DNA of 34,643 nt from CAYMEV01 sp964389675 [NCBI: uncultured Candidatus Sumerlaeota bacterium] (GTDB taxonomy: Bacteria; CAYMEV01). Below, one piece after another: positions 9,799 through 18,735 of this stretch. The stretch's first letter is position 1. Each line of letters begins with the position of its first letter. Both the position numbers and the translations under genes were made by a program. The stretch covers positions 1 to 34,643 of the forward strand of contig CAYMEV010000030.1 of the NCBI GenBank assembly GCA_964389675.1, in the 5' to 3' direction. Below the pieces are notes generated by a model. It was not told the origin of the DNA, ran no database searches, and saw only the letters and a list, made by a program, of their open reading frames with translations.

Positions 9799-10193
9799 CT
9801 TAAATCCTCCTTGTTTCCTTTGCAGTCCCATGAAAGGAACTGCATGATTTCATCAATAAAAGTCTCAGGGTCGATTGGCTTTTCTATGTATCCTGTTGCA
9901 CCTGCGTCAAGGACCTTTTCCCTGTCTCCGGCCATGGCATATGATGTGACTGCAATAATAGGTATGCACTCAGTTGCTGAGTCCTTCTTCAGTCTGCCTG
10001 CTACGGCATAGCCATCCATCTCCGGAAGCTGGATGTCCAGCAGTATAGCATCAGGCTGCTTCTCCCTGGCTGCTCTTATCCCATCAAACCCGTTTTCTGT
10101 AAGTATAACATTAAACCCGTGTTTTTCAAGCAGAAATCTCATCATATATGAGTTCTGCTCATTATCTTCAATAATAAGAAGTGTGTAGCTCAT
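9795..10193 (-). CDS. Single-domain (CheY-like) response regulator
   Basis: This 132-residue protein is a lone receiver domain. The acidic pocket is IIEDNE near residues 7-12, the phospho-acceptor is Asp53 (LLDIQLPEMDG), the switch residue is Thr83 and the conserved lysine is Lys105 (IEKP). There is no effector domain. Its start overlaps the stop of the sensor kinase upstream as ATGA, and its stop overlaps the start of the hybrid kinase downstream in the same way. It is probably made in step with both and acts as a phosphoryl shuttle between them or toward an unlinked target. The AAGGAGG serving the downstream gene lies within its last codons. Confidence 0.9.
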   Translation of the reverse strand: MSYTLLIIEDNEQNSYMMRFLLEKHGFNVILTENGFDGIRAAREKQPDAILLDIQLPEMDGYAVAGRLKKDSATECIPIIAVTSYAMAGDREKVLDAGATGYIEKPIDPETFIDEIMQFLSWDCKGNKEDLR

Positions 10194-12301
10194 ACCTGTT
10201 CTCCGATTTCTTTTGGGAAGCGTATAGTAAATGTGCTTCCCTCACCGTATCTGCTCTGAACATCAATTGTACCCCCCATCATTTTTATCAGTTTCCGGCA
10301 AATTGACAGGCCCAGCCCTGTTCCTTCCCTCTTCCTTGCAAGGCCGCTGTCCACCTGGCGAAAGGGTTTGAAGAGATCCTCTAAATCTTCGTTTTTTATT
10401 CCGATGCCTGTATCTGTGACTGATATAATGTAATAGCCGCCGTCAGACCTGCTTTTAAGTTCGACGCTTCCCTTTTCTGTAAACTTTACTGCATTGTTAA
10501 GAAGGTTTATTATTACCTGTTCTATCCTTCGCTGGTCTGTTTTTGCATAGCCTACATCATCACCTGCGCTGACCCTGATCTCAATCCCCTTTTGCTCTGC
10601 CAGCGGCGTTACTATCTTTATCATCTTTTCAATTGATGAACTCAGGTCAAACTCCCCTATTGAAAGCCTGAGCTGGTCAGCTTCTATCTTGGATATGTCA
10701 AGCACATCATTGATAAGAGCCAGAAGATGCCTTGAGCTCAACTGCACCATCTTCAGCTGTTTTTCCTGCTCCTCGTTCAGAGGCCCTGCCAATCCCTGCA
10801 GCAGTATCCCGGTGAAGCCAATTATGGAATTCAAAGGAGTCCTGAGTTCATGAGACATGGTAGCAAGAAAGGCTGACTTAAGCTGGTCTGCGGATTCAGC
10901 CTTCTCCTTCTGTACCTCCAGTTCTTTTGTCCTTTCCCTCACGTGCTTTTCAAGGTTTATGTTTATCTCCTTAAGCTCAGCCTCTGCTTTCTTTCTCATG
11001 GTAATATCCCTTACAATTGCCTGCACGAGATGTTCTCCGTCTATTTCAAGAAGATTAAGGCCGACCTCTGCAATGAAAGGTGTGCCGTCCAGCTTTGAGT
11101 GGAGCCACTCAAAAGACTGGGGGCCTTCCTTTCTTGCTGCCCTTATCTTATCCTTCGCCTTATCCTCTGAATTCATGCCATCAAGCTGGATCTTGGGTGA
11201 GAATTTGTACGGCGATGCCCCCAGCAGATCATCCCGTGTGCATCCGAACATCTCTGCCGCCCTGCTGTTGCACTCTACGAAACGATCCTCGTGAATAAGC
11301 AGTATCCCGTCATTGGCAGTCTCAAAAAGCATCCTGTACATATTTTCACTCTGGCGAAGTGACTGCTCTGTAAGCTTTATATCCCTGTTGATTTCTTCAA
11401 GCTGTTCATTTCGCAGAGCCAGCTCCCTTGTTCTTAAATTGACCTGATGCTTAAACACTATGCTTACTACGGCACCTGCAAATACAGCTGCTACAGCAAT
11501 AATGCCCCCATAGGTCACCCACCTGGGCAGCAGATGTATGCTTTCTTCAGATGTCCATTTCTTGAGTGATTCATAATACACCGAATCAGGGTCTTCTTTC
11601 ATTTTTGCCAGATGCATGTCTATAGCCCTGGAAAGATCCCTGTTTTTACCCTTCAGTGAAGCATAGAACAGCCTTGTGGGATTGAATATTATTGCGGTAT
11701 TGTCAACATGAAAATTCCCATTTTTCTCTGCTGAATAAAAGCGGTTCACAATTGCAGCATCCGCTTTCCCTTCCTCAACCTGTTCAAAGATCGTCTGGTA
11801 ATCAGGCATTGAAATAAGATCGATCTTCAGTCCGAATGATTCAGCCAGTTTTCTGAAAGCAGCCTCCTGCGCTGACCGTTCAAGGACCTCCACCTTCTTT
11901 CCTTCCAGGTCCACTATGGATTTTATATTGCTTCCCTTGTGTATATATACCTGGAACCAGTCTGAAAGGACAGGCTCATTGTGAAAAGAATATATTTCAT
12001 CTCTCTCTGCAGTATATGCCACATCCGGCATCAGGTCTATCCCGCCCTTTTCCAGCCTGTCAAGCCCCTCGCTCCAGGTCCCTGTTACATATTCTAATTC
12101 CCAGCCTTCCTCTTCTGAAATATATTCGAGTATATCTATAAAAATACCCTTCGGCGTCCCGTCCTCGGTAAAGATCTTGGGAGCATTCTCATATACCCCT
12201 ACCCTTACTGGCCTGGCTCCTGATACCAAAACAGCAGCAGATATAAAAACAGCAGCAAATACTGCTAACCTGCAAAAATTATATAACAGATGCCTCTTCA
12301 T
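10190..12301 (-). CDS. Membrane sensor histidine kinase with periplasmic solute-binding (SBP family 3) domain
   Basis: This 703-residue sensor has a signal-anchor at about 11-28. A periplasmic bacterial extracellular solute-binding family 3 domain (about 31-255) is followed by a membrane segment (about 262-284), a PAS domain (about 313-440), a coiled region and HisKA with His484 in ATMSHELRTP. The ATPase domain (about 585-700) shows NLLNNAVKFT, DTGIGI and GTGLGL motifs. By family knowledge such sensors bind amino acids or similar small ligands; the ligand here is unknown. A GTG at 12316 is possible, but it lies within a GAGGTG Shine-Dalgarno sequence, and ATG 12301 gives a typical MKR signal-peptide start, so I chose 12301. 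It is the first gene of the phosphorelay operon and is coupled to the receiver gene by an ATGA overlap. Confidence 0.9.
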   Translation of the reverse strand: MKRHLLYNFCRLAVFAAVFISAAVLVSGARPVRVGVYENAPKIFTEDGTPKGIFIDILEYISEEEGWELEYVTGTWSEGLDRLEKGGIDLMPDVAYTAERDEIYSFHNEPVLSDWFQVYIHKGSNIKSIVDLEGKKVEVLERSAQEAAFRKLAESFGLKIDLISMPDYQTIFEQVEEGKADAAIVNRFYSAEKNGNFHVDNTAIIFNPTRLFYASLKGKNRDLSRAIDMHLAKMKEDPDSVYYESLKKWTSEESIHLLPRWVTYGGIIAVAAVFAGAVVSIVFKHQVNLRTRELALRNEQLEEINRDIKLTEQSLRQSENMYRMLFETANDGILLIHEDRFVECNSRAAEMFGCTRDDLLGASPYKFSPKIQLDGMNSEDKAKDKIRAARKEGPQSFEWLHSKLDGTPFIAEVGLNLLEIDGEHLVQAIVRDITMRKKAEAELKEININLEKHVRERTKELEVQKEKAESADQLKSAFLATMSHELRTPLNSIIGFTGILLQGLAGPLNEEQEKQLKMVQLSSRHLLALINDVLDISKIEADQLRLSIGEFDLSSSIEKMIKIVTPLAEQKGIEIRVSAGDDVGYAKTDQRRIEQVIINLLNNAVKFTEKGSVELKSRSDGGYYIISVTDTGIGIKNEDLEDLFKPFRQVDSGLARKREGTGLGLSICRKLIKMMGGTIDVQSRYGEGSTFTIRFPKEIGEQV

Positions 12302-12537
12302 CCTAAGGATTCCCACCTCTCTTAGCAGATATTATACTGATATCAGGGTTATTTACTGCATAAAAAGTCACTTATTTAATTATGCATAAAAATACCTGCA
12401 AAGTCAAAAATAATTCTATTAAAGAAAAATTATTTTTATGGCAATATAACATTCCTTATCAGGAGTTTTTTCATCACTTTTTTTTTGATTTTTCTTTTCT
12501 GCTTAATTAACATATTAATAAACAAGGAGGTATAATT

Positions 12538-13152
12538 ATGGGTTTTCTTTCCAGCTTATTTAAAAAGACATACAATGAAAAGGATAATACAGGGACAAGG
12601 CATGACAGTGCCGAGTTTGCAACTGCCTACTGGATTACGCGCAATAAGAACCAGAAATTCGATCCATTCCTTCTCTATCTTTTTGATAATGAAAGCGATG
12701 CGAAAAAAGCACTTTTAGAGCTTGACTGCATACATGAAGCAGCTGACACCAGAAAGCTTATATGCAGGGAAATGCTTATATTCGGCTATTATAAAACCGA
12801 AAGAGGCAACTTTGAAGCTATTCTATGCGGAGAAGAATTGTCCCCTTCTCTTTACCAGAAAGCTCAGAAGGCATTTGTCAAGCATAATGGCAGAAAAAAG
12901 AACGAACTTGCCCCGAAAAAACAGCCTCCTAAACCAAAATCATCCCCTGCAGGGCAGGTCCAATTCGTCCGTGAAGACCGCCAGCAGAGAATGGGGCATA
13001 CCATGATCTACCGCATCCACAAGGCTCCCAATGCTGCAACAGCAAAGGCTTTCCTTGAGAAAAACCCTGTTACAAAACAGCTGTACTATATAGTTGTGGA
13101 AACACCTGAAGGAAACTACTGCAGGGATATACAGGGGATGTACAAGGAATAG
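12538..13152 (+). CDS. Hypothetical protein of unknown family, possible internal duplication
   Basis: I do not recognise this 204-residue protein. It has an excellent Shine-Dalgarno sequence (AAGGAGGT) before the ATG and coding-like composition, so it is probably expressed. There is no signal peptide; the N-terminus MGFLSSLFKK is amphipathic and could touch the membrane. An alpha/beta-like region (about 25-115) and a C-terminal region (about 150-204) are joined by a Lys/Pro-rich linker (about 118-140). Both regions contain a helix followed by strands ending in a GN(F/Y) turn (RGNFEAILCG and EGNYCRDIQG), which suggests two divergent copies of one fold. It is divergent from the phosphorelay operon across about 220 bases. 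No enzymatic motif is visible. Confidence 0.75.
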   Translation: MGFLSSLFKKTYNEKDNTGTRHDSAEFATAYWITRNKNQKFDPFLLYLFDNESDAKKALLELDCIHEAADTRKLICREMLIFGYYKTERGNFEAILCGEELSPSLYQKAQKAFVKHNGRKKNELAPKKQPPKPKSSPAGQVQFVREDRQQRMGHTMIYRIHKAPNAATAKAFLEKNPVTKQLYYIVVETPEGNYCRDIQGMYKE

Positions 13153-13362
13153 TCGGTATTATTACAATTTATTATTGCATTAATCTGGAAAGAAAGAATT
13201 CAGACATAAAGGCAGACAGACCATAACTAAATGACTAAAAATAATTTTTTGCATTTTTCATTTTAATTTATAGAAAATAATTCAATAAATAACTGAGAAA
13301 CGTACTGCTGCAGAAAAGCTGAGGATCCTCTCAAGAAAAACCACGAAAGACTACATTCCAAG

Positions 13363-13390
13363 AAATGAAAATTAATTTCTCATTTTTTTT
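13363..13390 (+). terminator. AT-rich hairpin with T8 tract
   Basis: AAATGAAAATT (13363-13373) can pair with AATTTCTCATTT (13374-13385) with one bulged C, running into a T-tract up to 13390. The stem is weak because it is AT-rich. It could end transcription from the 204-aa gene about 200 bases upstream. Confidence 0.3.
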
Positions 13391-13398
13391 AATTTAAA

Positions 13399-13404
13399 TA
13401 TAAT
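13399..13404 (+). promoter_or_regulatory. Candidate -10 box for the ydbC-like gene
   Basis: A consensus TATAAT lies 41 bases before the ATG of the PC4-like gene. No good -35 is found at 16-18 bases, so only the -10 is supported. Confidence 0.35.
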
Positions 13405-13444
13405 AGGCCTATGTCATAAAAACAGAAATAGGAGTTTTGAATCT

Positions 13445-13717
13445 ATGGCAAGTACTGAGTATGAAATACTCGAACATGTAGGAGTTATCAGCGAGACATC
13501 AAACGGATGGACCAAGGAGCTGAACCTTGTATCATGGAACAAGCACAAACCCGAGTATGAGATAAGGACATGGGAACATGAGAACAACAAGACTGGAAAA
13601 GGCATTACCCTGACACTCGAGGAGCTTGTCACATTAAAAGAGCTGCTTGAAGGCATGGACCTGGAGAACATTGAAGAAAACGCATATGAAGATGACTATG
13701 AGGACATAGACTATTAG
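13445..13717 (+). CDS. ydbC: YdbC/PC4-like single-stranded DNA-binding protein
   Basis: This 90-residue protein matches the bacterial YdbC family of transcriptional coactivator PC4-like proteins, recognised by EYEILEHVGVISE, GWTKELNLVSWN, the IRTW strand and GKGITLTLEEL. Family members fold as a PC4-like beta-sheet with a C-terminal helix, dimerise and bind single-stranded nucleic acid. The core covers about residues 1-70. Here it is followed by a strongly acidic tail of about 20 residues (ENIEENAYEDDYEDIDY), which might compete for the nucleic-acid surface as acidic tails do in other ssDNA-binding proteins; that is inference. The Shine-Dalgarno sequence is ATAGGAG, 10 bases before the ATG. 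It appears monocistronic. Confidence 0.85.
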   Translation: MASTEYEILEHVGVISETSNGWTKELNLVSWNKHKPEYEIRTWEHENNKTGKGITLTLEELVTLKELLEGMDLENIEENAYEDDYEDIDY

Positions 13718-14189
13718 TAATTTTTAATATCAAAAGCCATATATCTGACTGAAAATTTATTAAAACACTGTTATTATCATTTTTGAAGGCATGCTTTATC
13801 AATTATCCTGAAAATTATTGCCTTCTTATAAAATACATATAGTTTCTTCATGCAAAACAATACATTGAGCTGGATGCTTTAAGGCCATTCCTCGCGGGAT
13901 GGTTACCATTTATGATATAATAAACTCCATACATTTCTGGCCTTTAATAATCAAACCATATATTCCTACCCTTAAAATAATAATCAATATGAGAAAGCTG
14001 CACAAGGTATTAAAACCTTTTTTTAACTGGAATTCTGCATAAGGATCAATATAGAAAGATTTCCTGTTAACAAGGGATAAATAAGGCATTGCAAATTTAA
14101 AGAATAGAAAATCAACAAATACATTGAATAATACTGCAGTTTAGTTTACAATAATATTCAATATTGTTTAAATTGGGAGGTATCTTTTG
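13718..14189 (+). other. Gene-free AT-rich stretch with one possible RNA structure
   Basis: No convincing coding frame is seen in these 472 bases. The only conspicuous element is at 13881-13944. CCATTCC (13885-13891) and GGGATGG (13896-13902) make a 7-bp hairpin with a TCGC loop. The overlapping AAGGCCA (13881-13887) can instead pair with TGGCCTT (13938-13944). The leader ends with GGGAGG before the SBBP-protein gene, so the stretch probably holds that gene's promoter and leader. Confidence 0.3.
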
Positions 14190-16247
14190 ATGTTAAAAAA
14201 TATAATACTCTTTTTATCAATAATCTTATTTGCTTTGTTTTATTCTCCTTCAGCTTATGCATTTCCGCCCTATCTATGGGCAGAAAATTTTGGCGGTACA
14301 GGAGATGATGCCAGCGAAGATACTGGAGTAGATGGATACGGCAATGTATACATTACGGGCTGGTTTTCGGATACAATTGTTTTCGGCGATAAGGAGGTTA
14401 TTTCCAATGGTAAAAATGATATTTTTATCGCAAAGTTGAACAGTGAAGGAGAATGCCTCTGGGTAAAAAGCGCTGGGTCAGCAGAAGTAGATTGTTCCTA
14501 CTGTATATATGTAAATTTCTGGGGTTATTCAATTATTACCGGTTGTTTTCAGGAAACGGTAAACTTTGGTGATATCGAGCTTGTTTCAGATGGCAATATG
14601 GATATGTTTATTGCAAAGCTTGACCCTGATGGGAATTTTCTCTGGGCAAAAAGGGCAGGAGGCGTGGAGATGGATGTAGCAGCGGGTATAATAGCTGATT
14701 CCATGGGCTATTCATATATAACCGGATGTTTTTCAGGTAATGCATTTTTCGGTGATACAGAACTGACCTGTGATGGACAAACAGATATATTCATTGCAAA
14801 GATCAGCCCCCATGGGAATTTCTTATGGGCCACCAAAGCAGGCGGGGCTGACTATGACGCAGGTATTTCTGTTGCTGTTGATACGGAAGGTAATATCTAT
14901 TGTACAGGTTCATTCATGGACACTGCATACTTTGGTGATACACAGCTGGTATCAAACGGTGATTATGATATCTTTATTGCTGGCCTGTATCCTGATGGCA
15001 GTTTCAAATGGGCCAAGGGGGCTGGTGCACAAGATGAATCTTGGGCGAAAGATTATGGAAGGGACATTGCAACAGACAGTTCCGGAAATGTTTATGTCAC
15101 TGGCGGTTTCCACAATACAACGTATTTTGATGATATAGAGCTTACTGCTTATGGCTATGAGAATGCTTCAGACATATTTATAGCAAAGCTCAATGCTGAC
15201 GGTGATTACCAATGGGTCAGGCATGCCGGGCAATCAGGAGCTGACCAAGGAATGAGCATTTTTTCCACTCCAGGCGGTGACTGCTATTTCACAGGTTATT
15301 TCCAGGAAGCTGCCACTTTCGGCAACTTTACTATAAGTTACCTCGATATGGACGGCATTCATATATTTGCTGCGAAGATGGATACTGAGGGAAATTTCCT
15401 TTGGGCAAAGGGCGGTTATGGGTATCTGATAAAGCACGGAAATGGCATAGCAGTTGATAATGCAGGATGCACATATATATCAGGCTATTTCTATGACACT
15501 GTATTATTTGATTCAATGCAGATATACTCTGCCGGAGAGCGTGATATACTTGTGGCAAAGCTTTCCTACGGAACCCCCAGTGGACCGGATGCAAGCATTG
15601 TATCCCAGGATATAGTTTTAAGCCCATCCTTCCCAAGCCCCGGTGATACTGTTGAGATTACTGCAAGGGTAAGAAACACAGGTACAGCTGATATAAATTC
15701 TGGGAATGTAAATTTTTATTTCAGTCAGATACCAGGTACAGACCTTCAGCTGATAGAAAGTAACAGTTTTTCAAATATAGCTCCCTCAGGCTATAGTGAT
15801 ATCACTATAAACTGGAATTCAGACCCGGGGCTTGAACAGATACCCTATGTCCTTACTGTGGAAATTACAGGTGTAGAACCATCAGAGTCTTATACAGGCA
15901 ATAATACAGCCTACAAAGAATTGCCGCTTCCTGTTGAGATTGGATACTTCTTAGCACTGGGTACTGGTGATAAAGTCCGAATAAACTGGATGACTGTCTC
16001 AGAAATTGATAATCTTGGTTTTAACCTTTACAGATTAAAAAAGGGGAAAATAAGCCCATTTTTATCTTCCAGCCCTGTCAAACTGAATGATGAACTTATA
16101 CAGGGACAGGGCACATCATCAGACCCTGCAGACTATTCCTATAGCGACAATATAAAGAATATGGGAAAATATATATATATTCTTGAATCAGTCTCGATCA
16201 GCGGTGAGACCAGAGAATTCAGGACAGAACTGCAGTGGATTCTTTAA
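14190..16247 (+). CDS. Secreted SBBP-repeat beta-propeller protein with CARDB-like domain
   Basis: The protein has 685 residues from ATG 14190; a TTG one codon upstream sits closer to GGGAGG but is less likely. The signal peptide is about 1-24 (ending AYA). Seven SBBP-type repeats of about 60 residues follow (about 27-450). Each has the pattern WAK.AGG, then D..GN.Y.TG.F, then FGD, then DIFIAKL..DG. Seven repeats suit a single seven-bladed propeller. A CARDB-like adhesion domain (about 470-575, with SPSFPSPGDTVEITARVRN) comes next, then a last beta-rich module (about 580-685) with an INWMTVSEIDNLGFNLYR signature found in many secreted modular proteins. No catalytic residues or canonical sorting signal are visible. 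It is likely a surface or secreted binding protein. It does not carry the C-terminal domain seen in its neighbours. Confidence 0.85.
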   Translation: MLKNIILFLSIILFALFYSPSAYAFPPYLWAENFGGTGDDASEDTGVDGYGNVYITGWFSDTIVFGDKEVISNGKNDIFIAKLNSEGECLWVKSAGSAEVDCSYCIYVNFWGYSIITGCFQETVNFGDIELVSDGNMDMFIAKLDPDGNFLWAKRAGGVEMDVAAGIIADSMGYSYITGCFSGNAFFGDTELTCDGQTDIFIAKISPHGNFLWATKAGGADYDAGISVAVDTEGNIYCTGSFMDTAYFGDTQLVSNGDYDIFIAGLYPDGSFKWAKGAGAQDESWAKDYGRDIATDSSGNVYVTGGFHNTTYFDDIELTAYGYENASDIFIAKLNADGDYQWVRHAGQSGADQGMSIFSTPGGDCYFTGYFQEAATFGNFTISYLDMDGIHIFAAKMDTEGNFLWAKGGYGYLIKHGNGIAVDNAGCTYISGYFYDTVLFDSMQIYSAGERDILVAKLSYGTPSGPDASIVSQDIVLSPSFPSPGDTVEITARVRNTGTADINSGNVNFYFSQIPGTDLQLIESNSFSNIAPSGYSDITINWNSDPGLEQIPYVLTVEITGVEPSESYTGNNTAYKELPLPVEIGYFLALGTGDKVRINWMTVSEIDNLGFNLYRLKKGKISPFLSSSPVKLNDELIQGQGTSSDPADYSYSDNIKNMGKYIYILESVSISGETREFRTELQWIL

Positions 16248-16527
16248 TGAGGCATAACTGTGGAAATTAAAAAAGAATTATTCAGTTTAATATTTTATAT
16301 ATTATGAAAGGGTACTGAAAAGATAGAATTAGTAATTGCATTATAATAATTATACTAATTACCATAGAAAGAATATTTTCATAATTTTTTTGTAATTCTG
16401 AGAAAAATTTATTATTTTATATAAAAATATTATCGAGAACAATCCTTTCTAGGATATTTCAAGCTAACTGGATAAGCAAGTTAAATTAAAACATTTAATT
16501 GATATAAATCAAAAAGGAGACTGATTT

Positions 16528-18735
16528 ATGAAAAGAACAGCCATTTTTCTAACATTAATGTTTATCCTTACATTAAGCATTACTTTTGCCGAGTATGATA
16601 AACTAACTGCATCTGATATGATGATATCTGACAGCCAGAATCTATTTATGCAGGAAAACAGGGGTTCCCATTACTGGGATACCGGGATAGGCAATCCGGG
16701 AATGGATGACGATTACTGTTATGTATTTGCTCTAACCATTTATAATGGCGATTTGATAGCAGCAGGCCAGTTCTGGACTGCAGGCGGTATATCTGTGGAT
16801 GAATTTGCAAAATGGGACGGGGCTTCATGGTCAGGCCTGGGCAATTATGGGTCAGACGGCATGGTAAGAGCTCTTACAGTATATAATGACGATCTTATAG
16901 CAGGCGGGTACTTTCAGAATTTAAATGGCATGGCTGTAAATGGCATTGCCAAATATGACGGAGCCAGCTGGTCTGCGCTTAGCACCGGAATGGGGACTAC
17001 CAATCCTTATGTACGTGCACTTACCGTTTATGACGGATATCTTATTGCAGGTGGGACTTTTACTGCTTCCGGGGGAGCGGCAGGAGACCGCATTGCAAAA
17101 TGGAACGGGACTTCATGGTCTGCTCTGGGGTCCGGGATGAACAGCACTGTCTACAGCCTCACCGTATATGATGGCTGTCTGTATGCAGGAGGGACATTCA
17201 CAACTGCCGGCGGCGTAACTGTGAACCGCATTGCCAGATGGGACGGGACTTCATGGTCTGCTCTGGGATCAGGGATGAACAGCACTGTCTACAGCCTTAC
17301 CGTATATGATGGCTGTCTTGTTGCAGGGGGCTCTTTTACAACTGCCGGGGGCGTAACTGTGAACAATATTGCTAAATGGGATGGCAGCTCATGGTCTGCT
17401 ATGGGGTCCGGTATTTCTGCCAGCAGTGAAGTCTATGCACTTAAATTCATAGGCAATGACCTGTATGCAGGCGGGACATTCATCAATGCCGGGAGCGTGA
17501 CTGTGAACCGCATTGCTAAATGGGACGGTAGCTCATGGTCTGCCCTTGGATCTGGTATGAATTCTACTGTAGCAGCACTTGAAAACTATAATGGCTCTCT
17601 TATTGCAGGGGGTCATTTTACCACAGCTGGAGGTATTACATCAAACCATATTGCCAGGTGGTATTACAGGGACTCTGCCGCAATAAGCCTCGAGAATGCT
17701 TCGCTTGAAGGAATATGGCAATGGGATTATGACCCTTCCAGGTCACCATATATAGAATCAAAGGGTTCAAGCTGGAGTAAGATCCTTTCAGGGGTTTCTG
17801 CAACAAGGATCCTTGCCGGGGATATATCCGATGATGGAAATCTTGAACTGGTGGCCTTATTCCCTGATATGGGCCTTTATTATTATGATATTGCAGGCGC
17901 TTTATGGACAAATATTATATGCAGTACAGCCGGTTGCACAGACTTTACAATAGCCAGGACATCATCAGATGGCCCTGTTGAGGTTGTTGCAACATTTGAA
18001 GAGACCGGGATACAGAAATGGACATTTCAGGATGCCTGGACGGTTATCAACAGCATGTCGGCAGACCTGCTAATAGCCTCTGATATAAACAGGGATGAAA
18101 ATTCAATTGATGAACTGGTCCTTGCCCTTACGGGGTATGAAGGATTCCTGATATATGACTTTGCAACTGAACAGTTCTCAAGCATTATAAATATCAGCCC
18201 ATCCCAGGTCGTGCCAGCTGATGTTACAGGGGATGGTTATGATGAGCTTATATCCGTTTTTGACGGGTTCGGCATTTACCTTGTAAGGTATCTTCCAGAA
18301 AAGGGGCTTGACATAAAAACCGCCTCAGAGATCGATCCGGCTTTTGACCTTATCAGTGATATAACAGAAAACTCCATCTGGGTATCAAAAGACAGATGCA
18401 GCAGGGGCTTCCAGTTCAACAGGCTTACATGCGGTTCCCCGGCTGCAGGCCATTTTGCAGCAGCTGGAGATATAACCGGAGACAGCGGTGCTGAGGTCAT
18501 ATTTACCTATACTGACGGAAAGACATACTATTATGAATATGAAGCAAAGGGCTGGGCAACACTCGTCATGGCCTCCCTAAAGAGGATAACCTCAGGCAGA
18601 TTTACCGGAGGTGCCAGGGATGACCTTATTGCCTGCGAGACATCCACCGGAAATATTTACCTGAGGGTTACATCAACAGAAACATGGGAAAACATAGCTG
18701 CATACGGAGATACGAATGCAATGACAGCATATTAG
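16528..18735 (+). CDS. Secreted protein with seven AGG-type repeats and the shared C-terminal propeller-like domain
   Basis: The protein has 735 residues with a signal peptide (about 1-21, MKR start, ending ITFA). Seven repeats of about 46 residues run from about 63 to 381, each with the pattern (V)YALTVYDG.L.AGG.FTTAGG, then IAKWDG.SWSALGSG, consistent with one seven-bladed propeller. Residues 384-735 are the C-terminal domain also found in the C25 and M12B proteases, with matching landmarks: a KGSSWSKI opening, DISDDGNLELVALFP, GLYYYD, a DELVLAL unit, VTGDGYDEL, GFQFNRLT, GRFTGGARDDLI and a final TNAM. There is no protease motif. GGAG precedes the ATG, and a strong terminator follows directly. 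The signal peptide closely resembles that of the 1135-aa protein (21662-25069), so the N-terminal halves are paralogous while the C-terminal halves differ. Confidence 0.85.
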   Translation: MKRTAIFLTLMFILTLSITFAEYDKLTASDMMISDSQNLFMQENRGSHYWDTGIGNPGMDDDYCYVFALTIYNGDLIAAGQFWTAGGISVDEFAKWDGASWSGLGNYGSDGMVRALTVYNDDLIAGGYFQNLNGMAVNGIAKYDGASWSALSTGMGTTNPYVRALTVYDGYLIAGGTFTASGGAAGDRIAKWNGTSWSALGSGMNSTVYSLTVYDGCLYAGGTFTTAGGVTVNRIARWDGTSWSALGSGMNSTVYSLTVYDGCLVAGGSFTTAGGVTVNNIAKWDGSSWSAMGSGISASSEVYALKFIGNDLYAGGTFINAGSVTVNRIAKWDGSSWSALGSGMNSTVAALENYNGSLIAGGHFTTAGGITSNHIARWYYRDSAAISLENASLEGIWQWDYDPSRSPYIESKGSSWSKILSGVSATRILAGDISDDGNLELVALFPDMGLYYYDIAGALWTNIICSTAGCTDFTIARTSSDGPVEVVATFEETGIQKWTFQDAWTVINSMSADLLIASDINRDENSIDELVLALTGYEGFLIYDFATEQFSSIINISPSQVVPADVTGDGYDELISVFDGFGIYLVRYLPEKGLDIKTASEIDPAFDLISDITENSIWVSKDRCSRGFQFNRLTCGSPAAGHFAAAGDITGDSGAEVIFTYTDGKTYYYEYEAKGWATLVMASLKRITSGRFTGGARDDLIACETSTGNIYLRVTSTETWENIAAYGDTNAMTAY
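17107..17382 (+). repeat. Recently duplicated 138-bp repeat pair
   Basis: Two adjacent in-frame copies (17107-17244 and 17245-17382), each 46 codons, encode repeats 4 and 5 of the seven-repeat protein. The first 74 or so bases differ at only about three positions, far closer than other repeat pairs, which points to recent duplication or gene conversion. Confidence 0.75.

Noticed and set aside
16327-16360. Inverted repeat AATTAGTA/TACTAATT between the two secreted repeat-protein genes
   Set aside because: The arms are entirely AT-rich with an 18-base loop in an AT-rich spacer, with no T-tract or promoter alignment; chance is likely.
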